From NCBI GenBank assembly GCA_017459945.1, contig JAFUBZ010000009.1, forward strand, positions 1 through 56,349: a stretch of DNA of 56,349 bases, given 5' to 3'. Positions 8,367 through 16,340 of the stretch are shown piece after piece. A program made the position numbers and the translations under genes. Each line of letters opens with the position of its first letter. Position 1 is the first letter of the stretch. A model generated the notes under the pieces. That model made no database searches, was not told where the DNA came from, and saw nothing but the letters and a program-made list of their open reading frames with translations. The stretch comes from Eubacterium sp. Its GTDB lineage: Bacteria > Bacillota > Clostridia > Lachnospirales > Lachnospiraceae.

Positions 8367-8471
8367 CTAATCCTCCTTTTCCGCTTCCTTAAACAGTTTA
8401 CCGATAAAGTATCCAACTACTGTAATGCCGATTACCATTGCGGCGGCCTCTATAATAATATGCGCTACCAT
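8367..8471 (-). CDS. Tiny membrane protein, symporter accessory candidate (34 aa)
   Basis: A 34-residue frame (MVAHIIIEAAAMVIGITVVG...) with GGAGG 7 nt before the ATG. It is predicted to form a single transmembrane helix followed by a charged cytoplasmic end, KLFKEAEKED. It lies 39 nt after the symporter stop and 3 nt before a second small membrane-protein gene whose RBS overlaps its last codons. Coding is supported by the RBS, the clean amphipathic design and the operon position, not by length. The function is unknown. The most economical reading is a single-helix partner of the symporter. Confidence 0.72.
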   Translation of the reverse strand: MVAHIIIEAAAMVIGITVVGYFIGKLFKEAEKED

Positions 8472-8510
8472 ATTGTACCTCCATTTCTCAAGATCTATCC
8501 TAACACATCT

Positions 8511-10007
8511 TTATGCTTCGTGTGTTGCCTTCATTTCTACAGTTGCTGCTCTGTCTTCTTTTGAAAGGCGGAAGTAACCCGGTTTTGATCCCGGCATTAC
8601 AGCAAATGTGATCAGACCTACGACCATTGTGATGATCAGGCAAAGGTAAACCTGATGGAAGTTCGGCATACCCAGCTTGCCCTGCAGATCAGCAGTGATC
8701 CATACAACGTTTGCGATCCAGGAAAGAACACAGGTGATTACCATTGCTTTTGTATTTCTCTTCCAGCAGAGACCAAATACCAGTGTCACGAACATCGGTA
8801 CTGCCCATGTGAAGATCCAGTTGATCGTCGTAACAACGGTCGGCTGGAAGTTTGCCAGGATGATCGCTGCGATACCTACGATGACGATCATGATACGCAT
8901 TACGCGAACTTTTTCTTTCTCTGTTGCATTCGGCTTGTACAGTCCGCCATACAGGTCATATGCGAAAATGGTTGACGGGCAAAGTGAAGTCATTGCAAAC
9001 GTGGAAAGCAGAGCACCGAGGAAGGATGCGCAGATCAGTGCAACAACCCATTTCGGAAGAACTGCCAGCATCATTGCCGGTGTCATCATCATTGCATTTC
9101 CGCCGATCTCAAGGTAACCAAGTGCCAGTGCTGCCATACCAAGCAGTGCCGGGATGATACAGAACAGACCGTTGACCGGACCTGCCAGCCAGATCGATTT
9201 CTTTACAGACTTAACATCTTTTGCTGCGATACAGGTCTGCAGACCCATCTGGGATACACCCTGGAACATCGTACAGGTAAAGATGGTCGGGATCGCGAAA
9301 CCGATGATCAGGTCTTTGTTTCCAAAGATGTCAAGCATCCATGCGTTGCCCATCGCATCCAGATTTGTTGCGACATCTGCCCAGCCATTGCCCGGCAGGC
9401 AAACGAACATTGCGATCAGCGCGATGATCAGTGCTGCGTACATCATAACCGCATTGATCATGTTCAGCCAGGATACTTCCTTCATACCTGCAAGTAATAC
9501 GTAAAGGATACCGAACGCGCCACCTACGATAGCACCTACAAAATACGGCCATCCGGTACAAACCACGAACGTGATCGCAACACACTGTGTTTCCAGGCAA
9601 AGGCATCCGAATACCAGCGGGCCCATAACACACGCGATCAGGATACGTGCTTTCTTTCCATATAATCTTCCGAACAGATCCGGAATCGTGTTAACGCCGA
9701 TCTTGCGGACCCACGGTCCTGTGATCTGTGTGATAACTACCATCATAACGGTACATGCAATACCAAACCAGACTGCGATGGAACCCATGCCTGCTGCATT
9801 CTCTGTGGTTCCCCAGATGTGTGCCGAGCCAAGCATGGTCAGTGCCAGTGTAACACCAACCTGTGCGGTCGGAAGGCCTTTTCCTGCAAGTGCAAAGTTT
9901 CCTTCCTGTGCTGCTGCAGCCTTATTCTTCCGTGCAATGATCATACCTACGCCGACGATCGTTGCGATTTCGTAAATCAGTACAAATATCAGTACGCCCC
10001 AATTCAT
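8511..10007 (-). CDS. Sodium:solute symporter (SSS family)
   Basis: Secondary transporter that would couple Na+ entry to uptake of an organic solute; 498 residues with about 13 hydrophobic segments, normal for the SSS/PutP family. The N terminus MNWGVLIFVLIYEIATIVGVG is an outside-start first helix. The long loop RKNKAAAAQEGNFALAGKGLP followed by GVTLALTMLGSAHIWGTTE is the family's TM2 region, with the unwound Ser/Thr/Gly-rich part of the Na+ site. A longer in-frame extension to 10226 has no RBS; this ATG has AAAGGAG 9 nt upstream. The flanking methyltransferases suggest a methylated substrate. That is inference; betaine-, amino-acid- or pantothenate-type solutes all remain possible. Confidence 0.9.
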   Translation of the reverse strand: MNWGVLIFVLIYEIATIVGVGMIIARKNKAAAAQEGNFALAGKGLPTAQVGVTLALTMLGSAHIWGTTENAAGMGSIAVWFGIACTVMMVVITQITGPWVRKIGVNTIPDLFGRLYGKKARILIACVMGPLVFGCLCLETQCVAITFVVCTGWPYFVGAIVGGAFGILYVLLAGMKEVSWLNMINAVMMYAALIIALIAMFVCLPGNGWADVATNLDAMGNAWMLDIFGNKDLIIGFAIPTIFTCTMFQGVSQMGLQTCIAAKDVKSVKKSIWLAGPVNGLFCIIPALLGMAALALGYLEIGGNAMMMTPAMMLAVLPKWVVALICASFLGALLSTFAMTSLCPSTIFAYDLYGGLYKPNATEKEKVRVMRIMIVIVGIAAIILANFQPTVVTTINWIFTWAVPMFVTLVFGLCWKRNTKAMVITCVLSWIANVVWITADLQGKLGMPNFHQVYLCLIITMVVGLITFAVMPGSKPGYFRLSKEDRAATVEMKATHEA

Positions 10008-10168
10008 GTACTCATTCTCCTTTCTTTCGCCATTCCCATAAGTGTTCTTACGCTTACGCCCGTCTGCAACCGGACGCTCACATACTGCGAGTAACCAATC
10101 CGTTACTCCCCTGTCAATTATTATGATAATCTCCGGAAAATCGTCTGAAAAATTCCTGAAATCCATCG

Positions 10169-10187
10169 TGCCATGCAATTTGGTTAT
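10169..10187. promoter_or_regulatory. 19-bp element shared with the 11321-12445 gene (candidate LysR operator)
   Basis: tgccatgcaatttggttat occurs here, 162 nt upstream of the symporter start, and again at 12590-12608, 145 nt upstream of the 11321-12445 methyltransferase. Orientation relative to each gene is the same. A looser copy (gccatacaattttgtaa) is at 10294-10310. The LysR gene between the two targets is the obvious candidate binder. Confidence 0.65.
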
Positions 10188-10212
10188 CATTGTCATAATC
10201 TTCAAAAATGGC

Positions 10213-10260
10213 GCAAAAAAATCCATGCTGCAGCGGGTTTTTCACACCATTGCAGCATGG
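10213..10260 (-). terminator. Intrinsic terminator after the 10315-11208 LysR gene
   Basis: The inverted repeat CCATGCTGCA (10223-10232)/TGCAGCATGG (10251-10260) is followed on the minus strand by a run of T residues (complement of 10215-10221). It separates the LysR transcript from the symporter operon. Confidence 0.8.
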
Positions 10261-10314
10261 TAACAATCATTTTCAATAACTTTTTTTCAATTTGCCATAC
10301 AATTTTGTAATGGG

Positions 10315-11208
10315 TCAATCTTTGAGTGGATGATCCAGTGCAAAGTTCTCAATAAAGATCTTTTTCATCGGGTTGTAATTGTTCTCATGCCAGGCCATCG
10401 TCAGGCTCGGATCACTCAAGCTCTCCACCTCCAGAAAACGCACCGATGGATTGCTATACAGAAGGTTTCTGGAATCAAGGATACAGACACCGACACCCGC
10501 CTCGACCCAGAGCATTTCTTCTGATAAGGAAGACGCGAACCGCACATTTGGCGTAAAACCTGCCGTCTTGCACGCATCCAGGATCAGACGCGGCGATTCC
10601 TCCGAGTCCTCCGTTGATACCATGATGATCGTATCGTCCTTAAAATCAGAGAGTTTTACAAACTTCGCATTTGCCAGGCGGTGGTCTTTGTGGACGACCA
10701 CATGATCTTTGGTATGCTCGATCACCTTGTAGCGCAGCATTTCCCTGTCTTTTAAGTCAAAATACAGGGTAAAAATGATATCAAGCTCATTCTGATACAG
10801 TTTTTTGACCAGATCGTTGAAACTGTACGTGTGCAGGTTGATCTTGATATTCGGATAATACTCTGCCAGATATTTTAAGATACCGGGGAACAGATCGCCC
10901 ACATACATGCCTTCCAGGATGCCAATGTTCAGCTCGCCCGACAGTCCCTGGAAGCTGTTTCTCGCATTCGCGATCGCAAGATTATAGTCATCATAGATCC
11001 GCTCAAACTCCCGCAGCAGTACCTCTGCCGGCGGCGTCAGGCGGACGAAACGGTTCGTACGGATAAAGAGCTGCATATTCAGTTCCTGCTCGATCGCAGC
11101 GATCTGGCGGGATAAGGCCGGCTGTGTAATAAACAGGATTTCCGCTGCTTTTGTAAAGTTCAGACATTTTGCGGCAGTGATAAAATACTTCATCTGGGTA
11201 ATGTTCAT
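10315..11208 (-). CDS. LysR-family transcriptional regulator
   Basis: A 297-residue DNA-binding regulator. Residues 1-60 form the winged helix-turn-helix (MNITQMKYFITAAKCLNFTKAAEILFITQPALSRQIAAIEQELN). The rest is the two-lobed effector-binding domain (for example GLSGELNIGILEGMYVGDLFPGIL and GVGVCILDSRNLL). GGGG lies 8 nt before the ATG. It sits between the symporter and a UroD-family methyltransferase on the same strand. Both of those genes have an identical 19-bp element upstream, so this protein probably controls both. The effector is unknown and may be the transported substrate. Confidence 0.93.
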   Translation of the reverse strand: MNITQMKYFITAAKCLNFTKAAEILFITQPALSRQIAAIEQELNMQLFIRTNRFVRLTPPAEVLLREFERIYDDYNLAIANARNSFQGLSGELNIGILEGMYVGDLFPGILKYLAEYYPNIKINLHTYSFNDLVKKLYQNELDIIFTLYFDLKDREMLRYKVIEHTKDHVVVHKDHRLANAKFVKLSDFKDDTIIMVSTEDSEESPRLILDACKTAGFTPNVRFASSLSEEMLWVEAGVGVCILDSRNLLYSNPSVRFLEVESLSDPSLTMAWHENNYNPMKKIFIENFALDHPLKD

Positions 11209-11320
11209 ATAAAGCCCCTTTCCGTGCGCAACGACTCATTTCTATGATTATAGCACAATGCCCCGGCGACGAATGAACAAATCATCGTCCCCGGGGAGAT
11301 TATGCGTTTATGCTTTTTAC

Positions 11321-12445
11321 TTATCTTCTTTCAGGATGTGTATCCAGGTAAGCATGGGTTGCTTCCGCCATTGCCAGTACGTTCTCCGGCTTCGCGTCAG
11401 ACGGGATATCACAACCGGATGCGATCATGACACCATACGGTCCAATGTCATCGAGCAGGCTGGTAACATATGCTTTGACTTCGTCCGGTGTGCCGAATGT
11501 CAGCATTTCACACGGAACATCGCCCAGGATGCATACGTTCGGGCCAAGCATCTCGCGGCACTTTCTCGCATCTGTCTTGGAATCCAGCGCCATTACGAAT
11601 GTACCCGGTTTGTAATGTGTGAACTTATCCAGCATCAAATCCCAGTTAGAATCCAGATGGAAGATCGGAAGAACATCCATCTCGATGCACAGATCATAGT
11701 ATGCGTCAAAGGATTTCTTAACAAAGGTATCAAACATATCCGGGGAGATCAGGTCCGGGCCGGTTCTCCAGCCGCCGATCCACACGCCCTTTGCATGGGT
11801 GTCAATGATCTGCTGGCGATATGCTTTCAGGTTATGCTCCAGCACGATATCGAAGATCTCCAGCATCAGGTCTTCTTCTTCGAAAAGATCGTCTACCATG
11901 AATGCTTCCAGAGAACGTCCGCCGCAGAAGTACTCAAACGGTGTGATCATCAGGAAATCGCATACACACGGAATGCCTTCCTCATAAAAACGCTCGTAGC
12001 ATCTCGGATTTGCCTCGAAAAACGGCTTTAAGTTCTCCCAGTTGTTATCGCATTTTTCTGCGATGAACTGTGCCTGCCATGCGTCCCATCCCATTTCTTT
12101 GATCTTTTCATAATCTTCGAACTTCATGTTCTCCGGGATTTCCATGACCTGCCACATATCATCATCGCCAAGATCGATACCCGGCATTGCACATCTTGAA
12201 AGCCACTGTGTTCCAAGAAGATACGGCGAGAAGATGACGGACTGTGTGCCGTCTGCATCCAGGCGCTTCAGCTCTTTGATATTCGCCTCACATGCCACAT
12301 CAAAATCATTGATATACTCTTTCATCAAGACGCCGTTTGCACGTGCCATGTATGCATTTCCACAAGGAACAAACGGTACCCGGTCAACCGGTTCGCAGCG
12401 AACTGTCTTCATCAACCGTTCCCAATTCTCTTCATATTTACCCAT
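11321..12445 (-). CDS. UroD/MtaA-family methyltransferase, H-x-D variant
   Basis: A 374-residue TIM-barrel protein of the UroD/MtaA family. The zinc site is altered: H263-x-D265 (FHLDSNWD) in place of H-x-C, while the late cysteine C345 (SGCDIPS) is kept. It pairs with 39869-40978, which has the same H-x-D pattern and the shared stretch PGIDLG...MGWxAWQ. The natural start has GGAGG; the open frame extends 57 nt further without an RBS. A shared 19-bp element lies 145 nt upstream and a LysR gene directly downstream. A methyl donor substrate brought in by the nearby symporter is a reasonable inference. The actual substrate is not visible in the sequence. Confidence 0.85.
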   Translation of the reverse strand: MGKYEENWERLMKTVRCEPVDRVPFVPCGNAYMARANGVLMKEYINDFDVACEANIKELKRLDADGTQSVIFSPYLLGTQWLSRCAMPGIDLGDDDMWQVMEIPENMKFEDYEKIKEMGWDAWQAQFIAEKCDNNWENLKPFFEANPRCYERFYEEGIPCVCDFLMITPFEYFCGGRSLEAFMVDDLFEEEDLMLEIFDIVLEHNLKAYRQQIIDTHAKGVWIGGWRTGPDLISPDMFDTFVKKSFDAYYDLCIEMDVLPIFHLDSNWDLMLDKFTHYKPGTFVMALDSKTDARKCREMLGPNVCILGDVPCEMLTFGTPDEVKAYVTSLLDDIGPYGVMIASGCDIPSDAKPENVLAMAEATHAYLDTHPERR

Positions 12446-12589
12446 TTTACTATTCCTCCTCGACTTAGGACCGGCACCGCCTTTTGCAGAAGTTGGCGCC
12501 ATCTGGTTTCTCTGGGTTATGCAGTATGTTTTTTGATGAATTCAGCGTATCAGATTTTGGTAATGAAAGAAAATTGTTAATTCCGATAC

Positions 12590-12608
12590 TGCCATGCAAT
12601 TTGGTTAT
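12590..12608. promoter_or_regulatory. Second copy of the 19-bp candidate LysR operator
   Basis: Identical to 10169-10187 (tgccatgcaatttggttat). It lies between the broken EthD-like gene and the methyltransferase at 11321-12445, upstream of the latter. Confidence 0.65.
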
Positions 12609-12617
12609 GACAGATTT

Positions 12618-12990
12618 TTACCGCATCGTAATGTATCCGTGATACTGAGAATATGCATCCATGGTTGCCATATCGCCCGTAAAAATTGAGGCAATATTAT
12701 GTTGCGGGCGCAGGTACGGGAACTTCTCCTGCTCTGCCCAGGCCGGTTTTGCGATCTTATCCGCGCCTTCCACGCAGGCCTTAAACCACTCTTCTTCTCC
12801 TTCAAACCAGATCTCACACACCCGATCAAACTGTTCTGCCGGCGCCCTTGTAATCCTCTTCCCAGTTGATCGGTACGAACGCAAATATGAATGGCGGCAG
12901 ATCTCCTCCGCCGACTGCACGGCCGGCATCACCGGACTCCGCATTAAAGGAAGTATCCCCGTGACAAAAACATTCTTACACTGTCTGCAG
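12618..12990 (-). pseudogene. EthD-like gene remnant, frameshifted and 5'-truncated
   Basis: Two reading frames on the minus strand join into one sensible protein. One (upstream) reads GDTSFNAESGDAGRAVGGGD followed by LPPFIFAFVPINWEEDYKG. The other continues PAEQFDRVCEIWFEGEEEWF and further on GADKIAKPAWAEQEKFPYL, ending at 12618. The switch falls near 12845-12855 in a gggcgccgg stretch, so a single-base indel would explain it. The fragment resembles the C-terminal half of EthD/dimeric alpha-beta barrel proteins. No start codon with an RBS and no N-terminal half are visible. A sequencing error could account for the shift but not for the missing 5' half. Confidence 0.5.
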
Positions 12991-13238
12991 AGACATCACA
13001 TACCGTTTCTTTGGCATGGAAGCCAAATGATATGCCGGCCCCGCTGATCACGCTGAAACAGGAATTGAAACAATATTTTGGAACATATTAGCTTTGGAAC
13101 TGTAAAAATTACCAGAAATAATAAAAAAATCACAAAACATGTGGTGTATGATTCTATATAATAACATCAGATTCAAACATGTAATCGATTTGCAAAACTT
13201 TGGAAAACATTTAAATATCCAAATGAAAGGAGCACCAC

Positions 13239-13871
13239 ATGGCAATTTTAGATGACATTTCTGCAATGCTGCAGAAGGGAAAAAGAAAAGACGTTACAGC
13301 ACTTTGCGAGCAGGCGATCGCAGAAGGCATTCCGGCAGAGCAGATCTTAAGTGACGGACTGCTTGCAGGTATGAATATCATCGGTGCAAAGTTCAAAGCA
13401 AATGAGATCTTCGTACCGCAGGTTATGGTAGCTGCACGTGCAATGAACGCAGGCGCTGAAGTACTGAAACCGCATCTTTCCGATGGCGATTCCACAAGCA
13501 AAGGTAAGATCGCACTCGGTACCGTAAAGGGCGACCTTCATGATATCGGTAAGAACCTGGTTAAGATGATGTTCGAAGGCAAGGGCTTCGAGGTTATCGA
13601 CCTTGGCGTAGACGTTCCGCCGGAGAACTTCATTCAGACAGCAATCGACAACGACTGCCAGATCGTAGCTTGCTCCGCTCTGCTGACAACCACCATGCCG
13701 ATGCTCGGCGAAGTTGTTAAGGCAGCTGAGGAAATGGGCGTACGTGATAAGGTTAAGATCATGATCGGTGGTGCACCTGTAACCCAGGACTTCTGCGACA
13801 GCATCGGCGCAGACGCATACACAGAAGACGCAACTAGCGCAGCAGACAAGGCACTGGAGTATGTTTCATAA
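13239..13871 (+). CDS. Methyltransferase corrinoid protein (MtaC/MtbC-like)
   Basis: Small B12-carrying shuttle that accepts a methyl group from a substrate-specific methyltransferase and passes it to an acceptor enzyme; 210 residues, typical size. Residues 1-85 are the helical cap (B12-binding_2), and the Rossmann domain follows. The cobalt-ligating motif is intact: D99-x-H101-x-x-G104 (GDLHDIG), then IDLGVDVPPENF, SALLTTTMP and IGGAPV. AAAGGAG lies before the ATG. It is the only corrinoid protein in the window, on the plus strand and monocistronic with its own terminator, so it may serve several of the seven methyltransferases. Highly confident on family; partners are inferred. Confidence 0.96.
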   Translation: MAILDDISAMLQKGKRKDVTALCEQAIAEGIPAEQILSDGLLAGMNIIGAKFKANEIFVPQVMVAARAMNAGAEVLKPHLSDGDSTSKGKIALGTVKGDLHDIGKNLVKMMFEGKGFEVIDLGVDVPPENFIQTAIDNDCQIVACSALLTTTMPMLGEVVKAAEEMGVRDKVKIMIGGAPVTQDFCDSIGADAYTEDATSAADKALEYVS

Positions 13872-13897
13872 GAGTAACTGATCAGGAAAAATAAGGA

Positions 13898-13941
13898 AAC
13901 CACAGATAGAAAGCTCGCTTTCATATCTGTGGTTTTTTTAT
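13898..13941 (+). terminator. Intrinsic terminator after the corrinoid protein gene
   Basis: The stem AACCACAGATA/TATCTGTGGTT is followed by TTTTTTATTT. It ends the plus-strand corrinoid protein transcript. Confidence 0.88.
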
Positions 13942-13969
13942 TTGGCCGATTAGGGACCGCCCCACATGA

Positions 13970-14016
13970 GCAAAATAATTATCACCTATACATTTCTTTC
14001 CAGATAATTATTTTGC
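13970..14016. repeat. 14-bp inverted repeat in the convergent gap
   Basis: GCAAAATAATTATC and GATAATTATTTTGC are perfect inverted copies around a 19-nt loop, with further GC-rich partial pairing outside (gaccgccccac...gtggcggggc). It lies 27 nt past the hemL stop, between convergent transcripts. It may terminate the minus-strand tetrapyrrole operon, although no clean T-tract follows. Confidence 0.5.
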
Positions 14017-14042
14017 GAATGTTAGTGGCGGGGCCTGATCAG

Positions 14043-15314
14043 TTACTCGCCCTCCACAATCTCCCGATACACCTCCAGCACCCTTGCAATATCCGCATCC
14101 GTAAACGCTGCCGAAATGAACATCGCCTCAAACTGGGACGGTGCCGTGTAGATTCTGCGCTTCAGAAGCGCCTTGAAGGATTCAGTAAATGCATCCAAAT
14201 CTGACGCACAGGCCTGCGCGTAATTGGTCACCGGCTGTTTTGTATGGAACATGCAAAGCAGTGAACCGATCTGGTTTACGGTTTTTCCGCAGATCTCTCT
14301 CATGCCTTCCGCAAGCACTGCTGCCATCCTGTCGATCTCATCGTAAATCTCCGGATGCGCAAGCAGCTTCTTTAACGTTGCAATACCAGCCGTCATGGCA
14401 AGTGGATTTCCGGAAAGTGTTCCCGCCTGGTAAACAGGGCCGACTGGCGAAACCATTTCCATGACTTCTTTTTTCCCGCCGTAAGCGCCGACCGGCATAC
14501 CGCCGCCGATGATCTTCCCGTAGGTGACCAGATCCGGATCGATCCCAAATCTGCCGCAGGCACCCGAAAAACCCAGACGGAATCCCGTGATCACTTCGTC
14601 CGCGATGAACAGCGCACCCTCTTTTGTACAGAGTTCGCGAAGGCCTTCTAAAAACCCTTCTGCCGGCGGAATGACGCCCATATTTGCCGCAACCGGCTCT
14701 AAGATCACACAGGCAATCTCACCCGGATTCGCATCAAATAATGCTTTTACACTTTCCAGGTTATTATACTCCGCAAGCAGAGTATCTTCTGCCGCACCCT
14801 TTGTAACACCTGCACTGTCCGGATTCCCAAATGTCATCGCACCGGATCCGGCTTTGACGAGCAGGTTATCATTATGTCCATGATAGCAGCCTTCGAATTT
14901 GATGAGCTTGCTTCTGCCTGTAAAGCCTCTGGCAATGCGGATCGCGCTCATTGTCGCTTCCGTTCCGCTGTTGACCATACGTACCATATCGATGTGCGAC
15001 ACATTTTCTGTCATCAGCTCTGCCATCTCGACTTCCAGTTCTGTGCATGCACCAAAGCTGAATCCCTTTTCCATCTGTTTGGCTACGGCCTCTTCCACAT
15101 CCGGATCCGCGTGGCCCAGGATCATCGGTCCCCAGGAACCGATGAAGTCGATGTATTCGTTTCCATCCGCATCAAAAATGCGGTTTCCCTTTGCCCGTTC
15201 AATGAAAAGCGGATTCATGCCGACGGACCGGTATGCGCGCACCGGACTGTTCACGCCGCCGGGCATCACTTTTTTTGCACGCTCAAACAATGCGTTTGAT
15301 TTTTGTGTATTCAT
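14043..15314 (-). CDS. hemL: Glutamate-1-semialdehyde 2,1-aminomutase
   Basis: Converts glutamate-1-semialdehyde to 5-aminolevulinate with pyridoxamine/pyridoxal phosphate, the second step of the C5 pathway; 423 residues, full length. Signature segments are MPGGVNSPVRAYRSVG at the N terminus, GCYHGHNDNLLVKAGSGAMTFG, FIADEVITGFR, and the PLP-lysine region YGKIIGGGMPVGAYGG. It is the last gene of the tetrapyrrole operon, 12 nt after hemB, and ends just before an inverted repeat. It works with the GluTR domain of the hemA fusion at 18859. Confidence 0.97.
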   Translation of the reverse strand: MNTQKSNALFERAKKVMPGGVNSPVRAYRSVGMNPLFIERAKGNRIFDADGNEYIDFIGSWGPMILGHADPDVEEAVAKQMEKGFSFGACTELEVEMAELMTENVSHIDMVRMVNSGTEATMSAIRIARGFTGRSKLIKFEGCYHGHNDNLLVKAGSGAMTFGNPDSAGVTKGAAEDTLLAEYNNLESVKALFDANPGEIACVILEPVAANMGVIPPAEGFLEGLRELCTKEGALFIADEVITGFRLGFSGACGRFGIDPDLVTYGKIIGGGMPVGAYGGKKEVMEMVSPVGPVYQAGTLSGNPLAMTAGIATLKKLLAHPEIYDEIDRMAAVLAEGMREICGKTVNQIGSLLCMFHTKQPVTNYAQACASDLDAFTESFKALLKRRIYTAPSQFEAMFISAAFTDADIARVLEVYREIVEGE

Positions 15315-15326
15315 ATCCCCTGTCTC

Positions 15327-16313
15327 CTATCCGATATCACCCTTTTTGATCGCATCCGCGATTTCTTTTGCATAATATGTGATGATGATATCCGCACCGG
15401 CACGGAACATGGACACCGTGCTCTCACACATGATACCGTATTCATCGATCAGACCTGCTTTTCCGGCATTTTTGATCATGGCATATTCGCCACTCACACT
15501 GTAGGTTGCGATCGGCAGGTCGGTCCGCTCAGACAATGCACGGATCACATCCAGATAGGAAAGCGCCGGTTTTACCATCAGGATATCTGCGCCTTCGTCC
15601 TCATCATAAAGCGCTTCTTTCATCGCCTCTCTGATGTTATGCGGATCCATCTGGTAGGATTTGCGGTCACCAAACGACGGTGCCGACCCCGCTGCCGTAC
15701 GGAACGGACCATAAAACTTTGAAGCATATTTTGCTGCATAGGACATGATCGGAATATTGGAAAATCCGTTTGCGTCCAGCGTCTGGCGGATCGTTCCGAT
15801 CCGTCCGTCCATCATGTCTGATGGCGCCACCATATCCGCGCCTGCCTCAGCATGAGACAATGCGATCGCGTTCAGATGGTCAAGCGTCTTGTCATTGTCT
15901 ACATCATGCCCGCAAAGGATGCCACAATGTCCATGTGAGGTATACTCACACATGCAGACATCTGTCACGATGTATACCTGATCCTTGTACTCATCTTTGA
16001 TCGCGCGGACGGCTTCCTGCACGATTCCATGCTCTGCATACGCCTGGGAACCAACCTCATCTTTTTCTTTCGGGATACCGAATAAAAGCACCTTATTGAT
16101 TCCGTGCTCCAGACATTCATCAATCGCCTCTTTTGCCCGGTCCGGGCTATAGCGGAACTGTCCGTCCATGCTCTCGATCGGTGCTTTGATATTTTCGCCT
16201 TCCTCAAAAAAGATCGGATAGATTAGCCCGTCTTTTGATACTCTGGTCTCTCTGATCATCCCGCGGACCAGCTCGCTGCTCCTAAGTCTTCTTGGTCTGT
16301 TGATCAAATCCAT
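15327..16313 (-). CDS. hemB: Porphobilinogen synthase (ALA dehydratase)
   Basis: Condenses two 5-aminolevulinates to porphobilinogen; 328 residues, full length. The zinc-site cysteines are present (CMCEYTSHGHCG), so this is a Zn-dependent type. The active-site lysine regions are visible (AAKYASKFYGPFR and MVKPALSYLDVIR), along with VAPSDMMDGR. GGGGG lies 8 nt before the ATG. It lies between the cobA-hemD fusion and hemL in the operon. Confidence 0.97.
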   Translation of the reverse strand: MDLINRPRRLRSSELVRGMIRETRVSKDGLIYPIFFEEGENIKAPIESMDGQFRYSPDRAKEAIDECLEHGINKVLLFGIPKEKDEVGSQAYAEHGIVQEAVRAIKDEYKDQVYIVTDVCMCEYTSHGHCGILCGHDVDNDKTLDHLNAIALSHAEAGADMVAPSDMMDGRIGTIRQTLDANGFSNIPIMSYAAKYASKFYGPFRTAAGSAPSFGDRKSYQMDPHNIREAMKEALYDEDEGADILMVKPALSYLDVIRALSERTDLPIATYSVSGEYAMIKNAGKAGLIDEYGIMCESTVSMFRAGADIIITYYAKEIADAIKKGDIG

Positions 16314-16340
16314 TTTTATCCCCCATTTCTATGCAGCTCT

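Noticed and set aside
11321..12445. True uroporphyrinogen decarboxylase (hemE)
   Set aside because: The hemE signatures are missing, several paralogues lie in a corrinoid context, and metal-site motifs of the methyltransferase branch are seen. This applies to all seven UroD-family genes.
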